From assembly GCA_007115705.1 (NCBI GenBank), contig QXEO01001034.1, positions 3,534,001-3,598,000 of the forward strand: a stretch of DNA of 64,000 nt, written 5' to 3'. This stretch comes from Dactylis glomerata (Eukaryota; Streptophyta; Magnoliopsida; Poales; Poaceae). Of this stretch, positions 11,141 through 23,035 are shown one piece after another. Made by a program: the position numbers and the translations under genes. The number at the start of each line of letters is the position of its first letter. Position 1 is the first letter of the stretch. A model generated the notes under the pieces. The model was not told where the DNA came from and made no database searches. It was given only the letters and a program-made list of their open reading frames with translations.

Positions 11141-11183
11141 AGAAGTTAGTCCATACATCACATCGGTACAAGTACAAATGATA

Positions 11184-11285
11184 CTCCCTCCATCTCTAAA
11201 AAGATATCTCAACTGGACCCGTTTTAACTGTTAGATACATGTGAATCTAGATAAAATTGAGATATCCTTTTAGAAGCAGAGGTAG
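11184..11285. mobile_element. Stowaway-type MITE (Tc1/Mariner)
   Basis: The left end CTCCCTCCATCTCTAAAAAG and the inverted right end (minus strand CTACCTCTGCTTCTAAAAGG) both run into GATATCTCAA, giving about 29-bp imperfect TIRs on a 102-bp element. It is flanked by TA dinucleotides (11182-11183, 11286-11287), the Stowaway target duplication. Confidence 0.85.
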
Positions 11286-11289
11286 TATA

Positions 11290-12050
11290 TATAATGAGGA
11301 TGTCTTATCTCCTCGAAAAAAAGATCTATACGTATCCAACCCACGCCATTGATTTGCTGATAGAGTTTGTATCACTGCATCTAATTGGCCACGATTGTTT
11401 ATTTTCTCGCGATGATCCTCACAATCATCTGAGAACGTCATTAGAGAAAAAACTACCCATGTAGTGCCGGTAGCTAATGATATAGCAGTACACGCTTACC
11501 TCTGATTTGTCTGAGAGAGGGTCCCTGAATAAACCAAGAAGAGCAAGTGGGTGGTTCTCGCAAAACAAAAATGCCGACATGCTGGCAACCACCGCCACCT
11601 GATCCAGCACTAGATCACGAAAACAACAGGGCGTCAATGACGGTGGGCCCTGAGAGTCTCCCCCAAAACATGGCCCCAGATCGCAGAGACCAAGTACGAC
11701 GGTAGTACGCGCGAACCCACCCATAAAGATCTGCCTTTCTGGTTGGCCTCGTTGCTGTAGCGCGAATCCGGAGGACAGGGACCAACTGCGGCTAGGCCGG
11801 CAACCGCCAAACCGACGACGGCCGTCGGATCGAGTGCCGCTGAGGCGCATCGGGCCGTACGTCCGATCGGAGCACGAGGACGCGCGGAAAGCGACGCCGA
11901 CCTGCTTTTCTTTCCTCCTTTTGATCGGGTGCGGCGACTGAGACTCAAGGGTCCACCGGCCTGCGCCTTCGCCGTCGCCGCCCCGGAGATTTCTGTAGCT
12001 GCCTGGATGGCCTTTTTTTGAAAGACTCGTGCACGTCAATGGGCAGGCGA
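11290..12050. other. Intergenic DNA, no supported gene
   Basis: A 204-codon minus-strand frame (11425-12039) exists but has no motif, unusual composition and no promoter signal. No repeat terminus was found. Confidence 0.4.
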
Positions 12051-12527
12051 CTTTTCGCCTAACCAGCGTTTGCGTATCGGCACGCTACCGCCGGATGCGA
12101 GAAGAAGTATTTTGTGATGCATATTCTCATCTCCACGGTGGTTTCGTGGTGGACAGCTGCAAAATGAGGAATTTTTGAAGACAGACCACCTGCACGACTA
12201 TATTGATAAAAAAGACCACCTTTAAATAAATTTGACGGAAAAGACCACATGAACCGTGGCGGCAAGCCCGTCAAACGACATGTCTCACTTGCCGCCACAG
12301 CCCGTGGCGACAAGTATTGTCACGCATCCGACGAGCGACATATGGCAGCAACCCATTAGTGAAAATGGCACGTGTCGCTTGGCGTTCTTGCCGCCATAGC
12401 TTAGCGGTCTTTTTTTGTCAATTTTATTCAGAGATGGTATTTTTTAACAATACACTCATGCATGTGGTCTTATCCATAATTTTTTTTTCAAAACGACCTC
12501 CTAAAACCCTCGGTTAGGTGAAATGAA
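12051..12527. repeat. Possible MITE or Mutator-like non-autonomous element
   Basis: The block begins TTTCGCCTAACC (near 12053) and ends with the inverted form GGTTAGGTGAAA (near 12513-12524), about 12-bp imperfect TIRs. Inside are AAGACCACC repeats and paired GTGGCGGCAAG / GTGGCGACAAG units, which I associate with a common grass repeat. No convincing target duplication was seen. Confidence 0.35.
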
Positions 12528-14391
12528 AGCACTCCGTTATCGGCACCATGGTCTATAGCCTAAACCCGGATCCATCCTCAATAGGGTGTTTTGGTTTTCA
12601 ATTTTCTCTATGTGGCACGATTAGTTATTCAATGAATTTGAACATCTTTGGTTGACCTTGAAAAAAGGGCACATTCTTGTTTGGCTATGCTAAAATAACA
12701 CAACATTGTGCCTAAGGAACGAGACACAAAAGGACATGAATCCTCTAACGTGCAAAACCCTGACTTTGAGTCCCCACCGCCCTCATCCTGTCGGGCCTGC
12801 ACGTCAAGGTAGGAACGACTACGTCAGGGGATCCTTGTCTGACATAGTGTGTCATTTTACGAAGTGCAATCAAAGACGTGTCATTTTGTCTAAAGCATTA
12901 TAGGTATGTCAAAAACCTAGCGCATCTAAAAAAATTATTTATCATTTTGTATCCACAAGGAAGAGCAACCCTCGAAGATTATGCATGCAACCATAAAATT
13001 TGTAGTGAAAGATTCCAACGATCGAGACCAAATACATGCACTTAAAAAATCCAAAGCGACTGTCTTCAGAACAAACTACTGGCATGGCAACAACAATTTT
13101 CTGCATCATACACCTCCTACATATCACCTGGGGAACATGATCCGCGATTACAACAACATGAGACTGAGCAAATAACATGATATTCCAAAACAACGCCTTA
13201 AGAAGAGATCGCAGGTCCGAAGCATATGTTGCAGGAAACAACCAACAAAGGTCACACTCAGGGTTTTCATGCATGAAACTAATATTTGAGCCAACCAACA
13301 AAAATATGACACGTATATGTCGATGTTGTCCGATTACTGATTTGTCCAATAAGGTTGGCTCACACATTTATCGGGAGAGAACATTCCCCCCCCCCCTTCT
13401 GAGACATTTTATTCACCTTTAGCATAGTTTAAAATTAATCTTAAGGGTGAGTGTGAATCTGTACATGTCCGATCGAGGAGACCTCTCCTCTTTCATAGTA
13501 TATCGAAAAAGTTCATACCACATAACTTCACGCGCCAGGATAATGAAATTTTGATTGAGAATAGAACAATATAAGATGCCTCACTCAACCGTGTTTTTAA
13601 GTGCAAACTACATGCTTAGGAAGTAAGGATGCGGTTACTTACCCAAAAGGAAAAGGATATTGGAATTTATGCACTAAATTTAAGGCCCAAACATCTCACA
13701 CACTAGCTTTATATTCTGAAAAAAGATATGTTCCTTTTTCGAAAGTGACCACTAGATGGTCATGTGATGTTTCTCTTTGGGGAAGATCTATCTTTGCATC
13801 CTGGGAAGCACATGGGCTCACGGTGAGGTCAATCTCTCATCTGAATCTTATTCGTGGATAGAAGAGTTGAATAATTGTTAAGCACCGACCATGCATAAGA
13901 GGAAATGGATATGTTCCAGTGACGAAAAAGAATAATGAGGCAAATAAGTATCCGTGTTTGTTATAGCTAATATATAGGTATATGCCTTTGTATTAATTTT
14001 AGGAGTCTAGCCAGCATATATATATGAAGCAATCGAAGATTTAGGGCATAATAAACGTGGAAAATTATGTGTGTTAGACAGTTGGCCTTTGAACTTCTGT
14101 TAAAGGGAAAGCTCAATATGAAGCTTAAAAGGTGGTTTTACATCAACCTGGAAAGTGCAAGTTGGAAATGAAGGTAAAGCATAATAATTAGGTATGACCA
14201 ATTAGGCTAAGCCTACCTCATTATGAAAAGAAAGTAAGGCCCCTGGTTAATGGTTAACGTGGCTTCCTCTCGCAACTAGCCAACGTAATGATTATGTTGG
14301 ACTACTCATGAAGGTATGTTATGAAATCATACCGTAGATGGTTGATTTACTACGCTAACTAGCATATATAGCTATTAATTGCAGTTAGGCA
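12528..14391. other. Low-copy DNA, nothing identifiable
   Basis: No recognisable coding region, TE terminus or RNA was found. ORFs of 64-141 codons on both strands overlap each other and lack motifs. A poly-C run lies near 13386-13397. Confidence 0.4.
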
Positions 14392-14745
14392 TGTTAAGCT
14401 TCCTGCACTAGTCAACACAACCAAAAGTCCGAACTGATAGAAAGGGCTAGTACAATCCACTTATACACTTCAACACCCCCACTCACATGTGACGGAGAAG
14501 ACAAGTCAACACGTGTAGAGACTCAGAGGTAGGCACAATAGGTCTTGTACATGATCCGATGTCATAGGTAGTCCTATACACTGACACCGAGGGGTAACAA
14601 CAATTTTAGGATAAATTGCGTAAGCCAGGACTCGAACTCAAGACCTTGTGCTTTGATACCATGTTAAGCTTTCTGCACTAGCCAATGCAACCAAAAGTCC
14701 GAACTGATAAAAAGGGCTAGTATAATCCACTTATACACTTCAACA
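14392..14745 (-). mobile_element. TRIM/SMART miniature LTR retrotransposon (354 bp)
   Basis: Two 84-bp direct LTRs (14392-14475 and 14662-14745) start TGTTAAGCT and end ACTTCAACA. The element is flanked by a perfect 5-bp target duplication AGGCA (14387-14391, 14746-14750). On the minus strand the base next to the inner LTR edge starts TGGTATCAAAGC (14650-14661), an initiator-Met-tRNA primer site, so the element points left. A G-rich tract next to the other LTR is a plausible PPT. There is no coding capacity, as expected for TRIMs. Confidence 0.93.
14650..14661 (-). other. Primer binding site of the TRIM
   Basis: TGGTATCAAAGC on the minus strand directly abuts the LTR at 14662. This fixes the orientation of the element. 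Confidence 0.85.
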
Positions 14746-15217
14746 AGGCACAACCCATTTTGCCATGTAACACATAAAATCACCATAAGTAAGTGTTTTC
14801 AATATGGATCCTCGGCCGATTTTACAAATGTGTTCATACAAACATACAAAGTACTCACATGTCGCAATATTTTGTGCATCAAGTGCAAAATAAAAAAACA
14901 GAATATTGTGTCAATCTACAGGGAAAAAGAATTATCCCAGTCGAGTAAAACAATCTTTACAATTTTGTTCATACATCTAAAAAACATCATGTTGTAATTT
15001 TTTTTCATCTAATGCAAAAAATGTATTTCATTTTAGGGTTTATACATTGAGAATCATGCATAGATCTTGATGTCAATTGGCAAATAAGAAATTCCTTGAC
15101 AATGAATTGACAAAACCATGTAAATTTTAAATACATATTTCATTTTCACATTTCATAGAGTTCTTGCTACCAAATCATGCGCTCATGATATATTGGTAGT
15201 TAATTAGGATTTAGGAA
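14746..15217. other. AT-rich DNA, nothing identifiable
   Basis: No ORF of note, repeat end or RNA gene is visible. Confidence 0.4.
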
Positions 15218-15944
15218 GCAACTTAATCAGATAAAATCAAAATGAGAAGGTCGGTAAGGAGTAGGGCAACATTTTACATCAGAGAGTGCGTTGTCTTCAT
15301 TTTTGTGGGGGCAAACCGGCTTAATTTCTGTAATAACAGAACGTAAGTTAGATCTTTTCTTGGTTTCTGCAAGTGGGTTGGGCATACATAGCTCAGCAAC
15401 ATATCATATGCCACTCGCACAAAGAAAAGAACATATTCATGTCATATGGATTATATCTGCGTGTCTCCTTAAATTTTCTCATGGTACATATATAGCTATA
15501 AAATATTTAGGGCATCGCCATAATTTGTTCGCCGAAAATATAGTACTTCACCCTCAGATTTTATGAGGTCATAGAATCTTCATGGATATCGATGTTAAGA
15601 TAGCCGGTTATTGATGTTCGACTGTACAATAAAAAAATTCTTATGCGAGTGGGAACATCGAACCATTTAAATTATATATTCCACTCACATTTGGTCGATT
15701 ATTTTTCCAATAAAACATAGATGTACTTAAGTAGACAGCAACTTAATCGGACAAAATGAAACGGAAGATTAGGAAGGACAACCCATTTAGATCATAGAGT
15801 ATGTTGCCTTGTTTTTTGTGGTGCAAGGCTAGCTCCTGCAATAACAGACCGTTCAGTTGGTAGATATTTTCTTGGTTCTTGCAAGTGGGCATATGTAAGT
15901 CAGCAGCATATGTCACACGCACAAAGAAGAAAACATATGCAGGT
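15218..15944. repeat. Diverged direct duplication (two ~210-225 bp units, 520 bp apart)
   Basis: Units at about 15218-15442 and 15738-15944 share the same order of landmarks: GCAACTTAATC, a TTTTTGTGG box, AATAACAGA, TTCTTGGTT.CTGCAAGTGGG, and CACTCGCACAAAGAA. By eye they differ at roughly a quarter of positions. On the minus strand both copies keep an open stretch beginning (L/F)FFVRV.Y. Confidence 0.65.
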
Positions 15945-16024
15945 CGTGCAGCTTCAATGGGCGGTGCTCCATAAATTTCCTGCTCTCCCACTTGCACAAT
16001 CTTTTGAGCCAATGACGAGATCAA
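15743..16024 (-). CDS. Hypothetical 93-codon frame across the duplicated unit
   Basis: The frame opens MISSLAQKIVQVGEQEIYG and covers the right-hand copy of the duplication; the left copy has a partly matching frame. A second minus-strand frame (15954-16151) overlaps it in another phase, so a frameshift or short intron would be needed to join them. No domain is recognised. It could be a decayed gene end or a coincidence; evidence is weak. Confidence 0.2.
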   Translation of the reverse strand: MISSLAQKIVQVGEQEIYGAPPIEAARPAYVFFFVRVTYAADLHMPTCKNQENIYQLNGLLLQELALHHKKQGNILYDLNGLSFLIFRFILSD

Positions 16025-16151
16025 TCAGGGCAACCAAACCCTCCTTCACATAAACAACCCTTGCGGCCATCATTGGCTTCCAACCGGTTCCAAGCTTCCA
16101 AGCATAGTTAATCTCTGGAACAATCTGGAAGCATATCTTCGTGCTCAGCAA

Positions 16152-18148
16152 CCAACCACAGATCGAATACCGGTTCTTCCATGGCGTGCGTGTGTGTGCT
16201 CTGGAATGTTAGCTTAACTCTAGCTAGAGGCCTTGATTATTCTGAGCTGGAGTTGCTATGGCTACGACGACAGCTAATTCCGACAACTACTCCTAACCAA
16301 TTGGTAGTAGTGCTGAGTACCGACGATATCACGCTCACAACATCATGAGCAACGAAGTAGTCTCCATCGGCAGAGCGATGCCAGAAATCAGCCATACGTG
16401 CTTCAGATCACCGCCGGGTGCCAGGTCTCCCTTTCAGGTCGACGTGAAGAATAATGGCGAAGTCGTGGATCTGCTTGGGAGAAATCGCAGCCTCGTGTTC
16501 TTCTTTGCTCTCGCTGTCGATCCTGAATTCCTGATTCGACACAGCCGAGCGAGGCCTCAAATCTAGCTACCACGAAAAGGAGATGTACTGCATTCTGTGG
16601 GTGCTGGCACAGTGGCGGCGCGGCGTGCTGCAGGAAGAAGAGTCCAACCGACCGCGCGTATCATCTATCCAGTCGAGCGTGCGATAGGGGATGGATGGTA
16701 CATTGAAAATGGTGCTGCGGTTTTCTGCGAATATCCGTGGCGGCAGGTCGACTGGCTGTGCTACTCTCATATCTCAGTGAGTCGTTGCAGACTTGTAGGT
16801 TGGCCGTAACGCACAGTATCGTGCGTAGACTTGGAAGATATGCACATGCTGACATACATACAGATCGAGCAGAACATAGATGGAGGCCGTGTTGATTAAT
16901 TAGTCGCAGTCAACAATTCAACTCGCTCGAAGGCTTGAGATATCTCAACCTTAGAAGTTAGAACCCTGAAGGTAAACTTGGAAGTCTATAATGGAGGTCT
17001 CCCCTTTTCTTGGGCTGCATCACCAAGAACTTCTTCATTTGACAAAATCGTGTCACCGTTCCATGTTGGCGTTTACCATGGATCTCACTGGGAATAGAAT
17101 AGGTAATAGTGTAGGCGGGGGTCGGCGTTTTCTTCAGCGCCGACCGTTGCACCACGTCCACATCTTGGTCCAGTTGCGCCATAAGCAAAGCAGCCGCCTG
17201 TTCACAAGGGAAAAGGACATGGCCATCTTTTCAATTTTTATGGCCGCCCCCGCCCACCTCTCCGGGCTCCTCCGGCGACTGCAAACTGCAGGCTCCGCTT
17301 CGCTTCAGCCGTTTATGCTGCAGTTCCTTCTCATCTCGTCACTTGTTGGAAAATGATGCTGTTATTCAGTTCTAGTTGAACATTGTACTCACTGCCGAGT
17401 GCCGACTTTAAACTGTCGAAGGACACACTGACTTACAGTGCCCACCCATCGTGACCGAGCGTTTCATGGCTATGACAGTTGACAGTTGCTGCTGCCTGTC
17501 ATGAACCGATCACCGATGCCTCACTGCCCGCACGAACCAGCCAACGTCAGTGTGCAACGGCGATGGGCGACGGTGGCTGGCCAGGCAACGGCCCGGACAC
17601 CTCCGCTACAGCCTACAGGATGTATGCCCGGCCGGCGGCCGTGCTCTGAGAAGACAAGAGAAGAGACGACAGCGCGTTAATGCATTTGAACCAGCTTTTG
17701 TGCGGGCCGCGCAGTATAACTTGGCAACGATCCCTCGTCTCACACAGACACATTGCCACACGGTGAGCTGGCCCAATAAGCCCACATCTTCTTTTAGTTT
17801 CAACTTTTTTAGTTTCGGAGTTTTTTCATTTCTTTCAAATTTATTTTGAGTTATTTTTTCAAATAGTAGTATTATATTTTCAAACTTTAGTGTTTTCGAA
17901 AGTACATGCTTTTTTGTTTATATTAAAGTGTATTCTGAGATGCCAGAGCATCTTTATAAAAAGAGAGAACCCTAATAACTGACCATTATAAAATATAAAA
18001 ACTAATAAAAAGGGATTTTGCATAATAATCAATAAATTAAATTGTTGGACAAAATTATTCTTTATATTTATACACAAAATCATTGTCAATAAGGAGGCAG
18101 TTTTTTTTATGCAGCATACCCTCTGCTAATATCCTAGGTCCACCACTG
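16152..18148. other. Low-copy DNA without a defensible gene
   Basis: Several overlapping frames of 62-121 codons lie at 16345-17680 on both strands, mostly in GC-rich patches, with no recognised domain. A sequence like a hAT-element terminus (CCTAGGTCCACCACTG) ends at 18148, but no partner terminus was found upstream. The stretch 17790-18110 is very AT-rich. Confidence 0.35.
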
Positions 18149-18260
18149 CTCGCGAGGGATGTTTGCGGAAGTATGCCCAAGGCAAAAGAGCTAATAGAAG
18201 ATGCATGTATTCTGGAAAGTAAATTTTTTTTGCAACAGGAGACAAAATCAAGAGGGTGAA
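18149..18260 (+). pseudogene. Gene fragment, left part, split by the gypsy element
   Basis: The reading CGSMPKAKELIEDACILES is open from 18149, followed after a T8 run or a former splice site (GTAAATTTTTTTTGCAACAG) by GDKIKRV ending at the insertion point. The right part resumes at 27575. I do not recognise the protein. It is only a scrap (about 35 codons here); a hAT-like end sits immediately upstream. Confidence 0.35.
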
Positions 18261-18596
18261 TGACAAGGGCATAGATAATAGAGCCCGACAGTTGAGTACC
18301 CCTGAGGCCCGTTAAGCTAGGCCCAGTTGTAATACTAGTCGAAATACGAGTTCATGTCGTATGTCGATGTTGTAATCTGTATCGGATCCCTCCCGATCCT
18401 TGAGACCTGGCCACCTATATATAGGGGGCCAGGAGAGGACGGTGAGGGACAGATTGAAAGCAAGCCAGGTTTACACACCACGTTTACTTTCAATACACAC
18501 CTTGTTTGACTGATTTTACCTTCGAGTTCATCCGACGCCCTATCTCCCCGATCCTAAGTCCTTCATCTAGGACATTTGTCGAGTTAACCCTCGTCA
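18261..18596 (+). repeat. 5' LTR of gypsy element 1
   Basis: 336 bp. It contains TATATATA at 18416-18423 in a CCACCTATATATAGGGGGCC context. It differs from the 3' LTR by three transitions. Confidence 0.95.
18416..18423 (+). promoter_or_regulatory. TATA box of gypsy 5' LTR
   Basis: TATATATA sits in a G/C-rich setting. The same sequence is at 27394-27401 in the 3' LTR and 63504-63511 in the second copy. Confidence 0.6.
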
Positions 18597-18598
18597 AT

Positions 18599-18617
18599 TG
18601 GCGCCGATCGTGGGGAC
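18599..18617 (+). other. Primer binding site of gypsy element 1
   Basis: TGGCGCCGATCGTGGGGAC starts two bases after the LTR end, the usual gypsy spacing. The second family copy has TGGCGCCGACCGTGGGGAC at 63687, so position 10 differs here. Confidence 0.85.
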
Positions 18618-18633
18618 TCTGGGCGTTGGAATC

Positions 18634-21016
18634 ATGAATTCGACAGCTTTTTCGCTTTTAGCCAACAGCAGTCCAGAAGTTGACGAAATCCAGATATCTT
18701 TCGGAACTATCGATTTTCAACCTCACCAGTCAAGCTTCACGCAAGTGTTCGAAAGCATGGATCAGGATATGGATCTGACGTTCGGAAGTCTAAACTTTCG
18801 CGTCGGATCATTGGGTTCGATTCGCCTTTCAGATCCGGTGAAACCGGGTCCGTCGGCAAGCAAGTCCAAAACAGAAACAACACCAGAATCGTCAGAGGGC
18901 TCTTCCAGCGAAGTAAATTCGCCGGTCAGCTTCATGGAAATAGAAACAGAAAAAAGAAAAATCGCGGAAGGCGACGAAACCATGGGAAACTTCGACTTAG
19001 AAGTACAACTCGAAGATCTGATGATCAGCCATGACGATACTTCAAATAAATCAACGGACACCTGGAGGACAGGGTTAGAGCTTCATGAGGATGAAAATTC
19101 AATCTTCTCAAGCTTCGACAGTAAGTTCGATAATCGATACCAAGTACTCGCTATTACAGAGGACAACTCAGAAGAGCTCGATGAAAACAACAATCCAGTG
19201 CTCAACCCAGCAAACATAAATAGGGGGGCAAACCACCTGGCAGAAGGAGAAACTGCAGACTCCCTGGCAAACCGGGAAAAAGTTCGGCTATCAGTCGATG
19301 AATGGAGGACAATCAAAACAGCTATGGAGCACTGCACGCCAATACCAAATAATTCTAGCAAGAATATGCTTTTGGGGTACCACTACACCCTAATACAGCA
19401 GTCAAAGCTACTAGCAAAAGAAAGAATTGAAATACAGAAGAGAAAAGACTCAACCATTGCAGCAAGCGACGCTGCTCGCAGAGCACGTAGCGACGCATCA
19501 TACACAAACGACAAAAGACACCGTCGGCACGGATGAAGGTACGAGAACCTCGAATACTCAGATAGGCAAAGTCTCTCCAAAAACCTCGACTCGTCTTTCT
19601 TATCAGTCGACGAGCAAGGGAACATTATACCAAAGACACCAGAAGCAGCATTGGTGGCAGCTCAAGCATACCTACACACAACGCGACCAAATCCAGGAGA
19701 CCCAAGGGAGCATATGCACCGGGCAGCACTAAATGAATTGAAGATGGTAGGCAACAAATTATCAGCAAAAGAAAAGGAGGCATATTGCAACAAAGGAACC
19801 CACAAGCCAAGATCACCACGCCGTCACAACAGTCCTCGGCACAGAAGCGGAAGTCGACGATCTAGAACGCCATCACCAGGGCAACACAACAGTCCAAAGT
19901 ATAAAGGAACCCGAAGATCCAGAACCCCCCACAAAGCATATGACTATGAAGACGATGAAAAGGAGATGCGGGCGCCATGCTTTACCCATAGGGTTCGCAT
20001 CACGCCAGTACCCAAAGGTTTCAAACTACCCCATGATCAGCAAAAATATGATGGATCTCAGGAGCCACAGTCATGGCTTTCAGATTATCTACAAGCAGTA
20101 AAATTACTGGGAGGAACCAGGGAAATAGCAATGCAAAGTTTGCAACTACACCTCACCGGCGCAGCAAGGTCATGGTTGAGCAAACTAGGAAAAGAAACAA
20201 GGAAGCTGGGAGGAGCTCACAAAACAATTTACGAGCAACTTCAAGTCGACATATAAGCGGCCAGCGTCCATAGAAGTCAAAGCCTGCGTACAGCAACGCG
20301 GTGAGACATTAAGGGCATATATCCAAAGATGGAGCATCATAAAAAATTCGGCAGTCGAAGTTTCAGATGAAAGAGCAATAGATGCATTCATAGTTGGGTT
20401 AAGGCGAGGAGACCTAGTCGAAGAAATGGGCAGAATCAAGCCGAAAACAGTATCAGATTTAATGGATATAGCAAACAGATTTGCAGATGGAGAAGATGCA
20501 TGCAACAATAAACGGACACGATCGCCAGAGGATGATAGAGGAAACAGATATGGAGGCCAAAGGAGGAGATCCCGCAATTACGATAACTATGGCTCCCACA
20601 GCCAAGTAGCCGCAGGGTACAAGGATAATAGCTACCAAGGGAACGACCGTAAAAGCACGGGATATCGTAGCTACGGAAAAGAAAACTACAAAAAGTTTCA
20701 GACAAGAGAATCCAGAGAGTACAACCCATCGCCAGAGGATATGCTAAACGGACCATGTCATATACACTCCGCGTTTGTCGATGGGAAACGAGTATCCAGA
20801 CACACGATGAAAGATTGCACAACATTCTTGAAACTACAGGAAGCAGCGCTAAACAAGCAAGCCGAAGAAAAATGGCAGGGACACGAAGGAAACACAAGCA
20901 ACACACCTGCCAATCAACAAGGAAACAATGGAGTTCCTCAGGGCAAGATTAGCCAAACCAGGAACGCGACGACGGCGAAGGATATGTTCCATCTAAAGGG
21001 CACATCACAACAATGA
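18634..21016 (+). pseudogene. Gypsy gag, broken by one nonsense codon and frameshifts
   Basis: The start is ATG at 18634 (MNSTAFSLL); a frame running back to 18598 would overlap the PBS and is ignored. The frame is open for 300 codons to a TGA at 19534-19536, then continues in the same frame to about 20205, where a shift moves it to the next frame (open to 21014). The first 200 residues are Ser/Glu-rich. An RS-like stretch (PRSPRRHNSPRHRSGSRRSR) lies near 19805-19860. The core gag capsid-type region (WLSDYLQAVKLLGGT, GAARSWLSKLG, then the TYKRPA and YIQRW boxes) spans about 20070-20330. A CHIH...H....C knuckle-like motif lies near 20755-20820. The lesions rule out a working product. Confidence 0.85.
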
Positions 21017-21819
21017 TACAGCCAGTGCCCAAGTCAAACAAAGAGGAGAAAAGCATAACTTGACAAGTTAACCTCGCAATAACTTCGCCTCCAGCAACAA
21101 CGGAATATCTACACTGGTCAGAGCAACCCATAGAATTCAGCAGAGATGATCACCCAATAACAGTACCCCGGCCAGGAAACGCGCCTTTGGTACTAAAAGC
21201 TCAAATAGGGACGTACGATGTCAACAGAGTATTCATGGATGCAGAAAGTGGAATAAATCTGATCTACACGAAGACTCTACAAGCAATGCACATTTCATTA
21301 GAGTTCCTGAAGCCAACTGACTGCTCCTTCCACGGAATAGTCCCAGGGAGTGCAAACTATCCACTAGGTCGAATAGCACTCAATGTTTGCTTTGGAAATC
21401 GGTAAAACTACAGAAGAGAGAAACTCGACTTCGAAGTCATGGACTGGCCATCACAATATCATGCGATCCTCGGGCGACCCGCGTTTTCGCGGTTCATGGC
21501 AGTACCTCACTACACTTACCTGGTACTAAAAATGCCAAGACCCAATGGAATTATTACAGTCAAAGAAAGCTTCGAGCTATCAGATCTATGCGACAAGGAA
21601 TTTCACAAGATGGCCCAAAACTTCGGCATGATGACAAGCTACGGAGAACCTAACTACAAAGCAAAAAAGCGCGACTACAGGAGTTACACAGCAACTCAAA
21701 GGACACCCAGCAGAGCCAGAAGTGAAGAAACCACGGGTACAGCCGTCAGAACAAGAGAAACTTACAGGAGACGAAGAGAAGACTCAGGCGACATAGGCGA
21801 CAAGACGAACAAAAAGTAG
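21001..21819 (+). pseudogene. Gypsy aspartic protease-like region
   Basis: After a frame change near 20998, one frame runs to 21819 with a TGA at 21061 and a TAA at 21403. The box VFMDAESGINLIY (about 21223-21262) matches the retropepsin-like segment of this lineage, usually D-G-G-S-G-I-N; here the site reads D-A-E-S-G. It is followed by SFHGIVPG and, downstream, by DWPSQYHAILGRPAFSRFMA, which is the segment preceding RT in complete elements. The frame ends in a Lys/Arg/Thr-rich tail, and no RT follows. Confidence 0.8.
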
Positions 21820-22194
21820 AGTAGAAAAATAAGGCTGTAAAAGCCACGAGTTATTCCAGGGCAATGCCCTCTAGATCCAGAACATATGTTATTGGCCGGA
21901 TCTCTTGGGTCACCCTGTGTATCTTACATTATAAGCATAAATAAAGACAAAAGTTCCTCCTATTCGAGTTTACGCGTCTTTAAGCAAAAATTGCGGCAAA
22001 TGCACCGAAATCCACAAAGGTAAAACGCTTTGAGAATAAAATTTTGGACAAAAGGAGTTAGAAAACAAAAACTCTCGCGTTCTACACACAAAAGCATACA
22101 AATGTCACAGCAGTGGCTGATCAGAATCATCTACGCCCAAATGATCTAAATAATGATGCTCGCGGAAAAATGTGGCATCCTCTTGAAGTAACCT
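21820..22194 (+). other. Gypsy internal spacer between sense and antisense genes
   Basis: The spacer is non-coding. It lies where pol (RT, RNase H, integrase) would follow in a complete element. Convergent transcripts from gag and the antisense gene would end here. Confidence 0.5.
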
Positions 22195-23035
22195 AGCTAT
22201 GAGACTCCTTGTTGGTTGAAGAGTAGCATCCATATGGACTCGCAATCTAGCTCCCCTGGAGGCATACTTAGTGACATGGAACTATAATTAAGCCTTGGAT
22301 GCCACTTACGTATCCAACCAAGAGCAAAATTGGCGCCAGCCACTAAGTTGAGCTCTATCAGTCGATGAATTCGCTGACTAGATCTAAAAACGTCGAGTAG
22401 CTGCGGAAAGCTTCCAGGAAGAGGATTGCGAGGGAGCATGCCAGAATACATGGTAGTTAAAGATCTTAGACAACCATCAACAGCCTCTCCAATGTGCTGA
22501 GCATGATCTTGAAGAAGCACAATAGCACGACGGCGCCGAGGATCAGACCACAAACTTTCGACTCCCTCCGACGATTTCTCGAGAGCCGCGATTCGTTCGG
22601 AAACCCGACATGTCTCACCAACAAAGTCCAAGCAAGTGCCTACGATAATAAGAAGTCATTAGCCACCAATAATGGAGTAAAAAGGAAAAGAGGAAGATTG
22701 CAAGGAACCTCACATCGCAACATCTCACAGACAGATTCAACAATAGCAACAAGAAAGTAGTCGCATTCTTCAAGATGCACAATTTGGGCCATCAGACCCG
22801 ACACCTTATCCTCGAGTATGGATATCTATTTCATAAAACCGCAAGATTTGCTGGCCTTGTCCATAGCCATCTGTGCCTGGCGCTTCATCAAGGATAAATG
22901 GCTCTCAAGGTCCAAAATTCTCAACAAGTGTTCAGAACACCGACACGAAGGATGAGGAGGCGAAGGAACTCCGGAGTCAAACATATTGGCGGGAGGTGAA
23001 GCCCGACCATGACCCGATGATCCACCAGCACGCAC
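22195..23035 (-). pseudogene. Antisense gene 2 in gypsy element (uncharacterised)
   Basis: On the minus strand, exon 1 begins MRAGGSSGHGRASPPANMFD (23035) and has a coiled-coil-like part (HLLRILDLESHLSLMKRQAQ), with an in-frame stop at about 22826-22828. The reading then continues to a GAG/GTTCC junction near 22711 and resumes after an ...TTATCGTAG acceptor near 22638. The main block 22197-22631 encodes 140 residues with NPLPGSFPQLLDVFRSSQRI and ANFALGWIRKWHPRL, which I recognise only as part of ORFs found antisense in grass gypsy elements. It may be the 3' half of one larger antisense unit. Confidence 0.5.

Noticed and set aside
11425..12039. 204-codon minus-strand frame
   Set aside because: No domain, odd composition, no promoter; partly overlaps a second frame. 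Treated as chance.
18132..18148. hAT-like terminus CCTAGGTCCACCACTG
   Set aside because: The opposite terminus and an 8-bp duplication (would be CTCGCGAG) were not found upstream.
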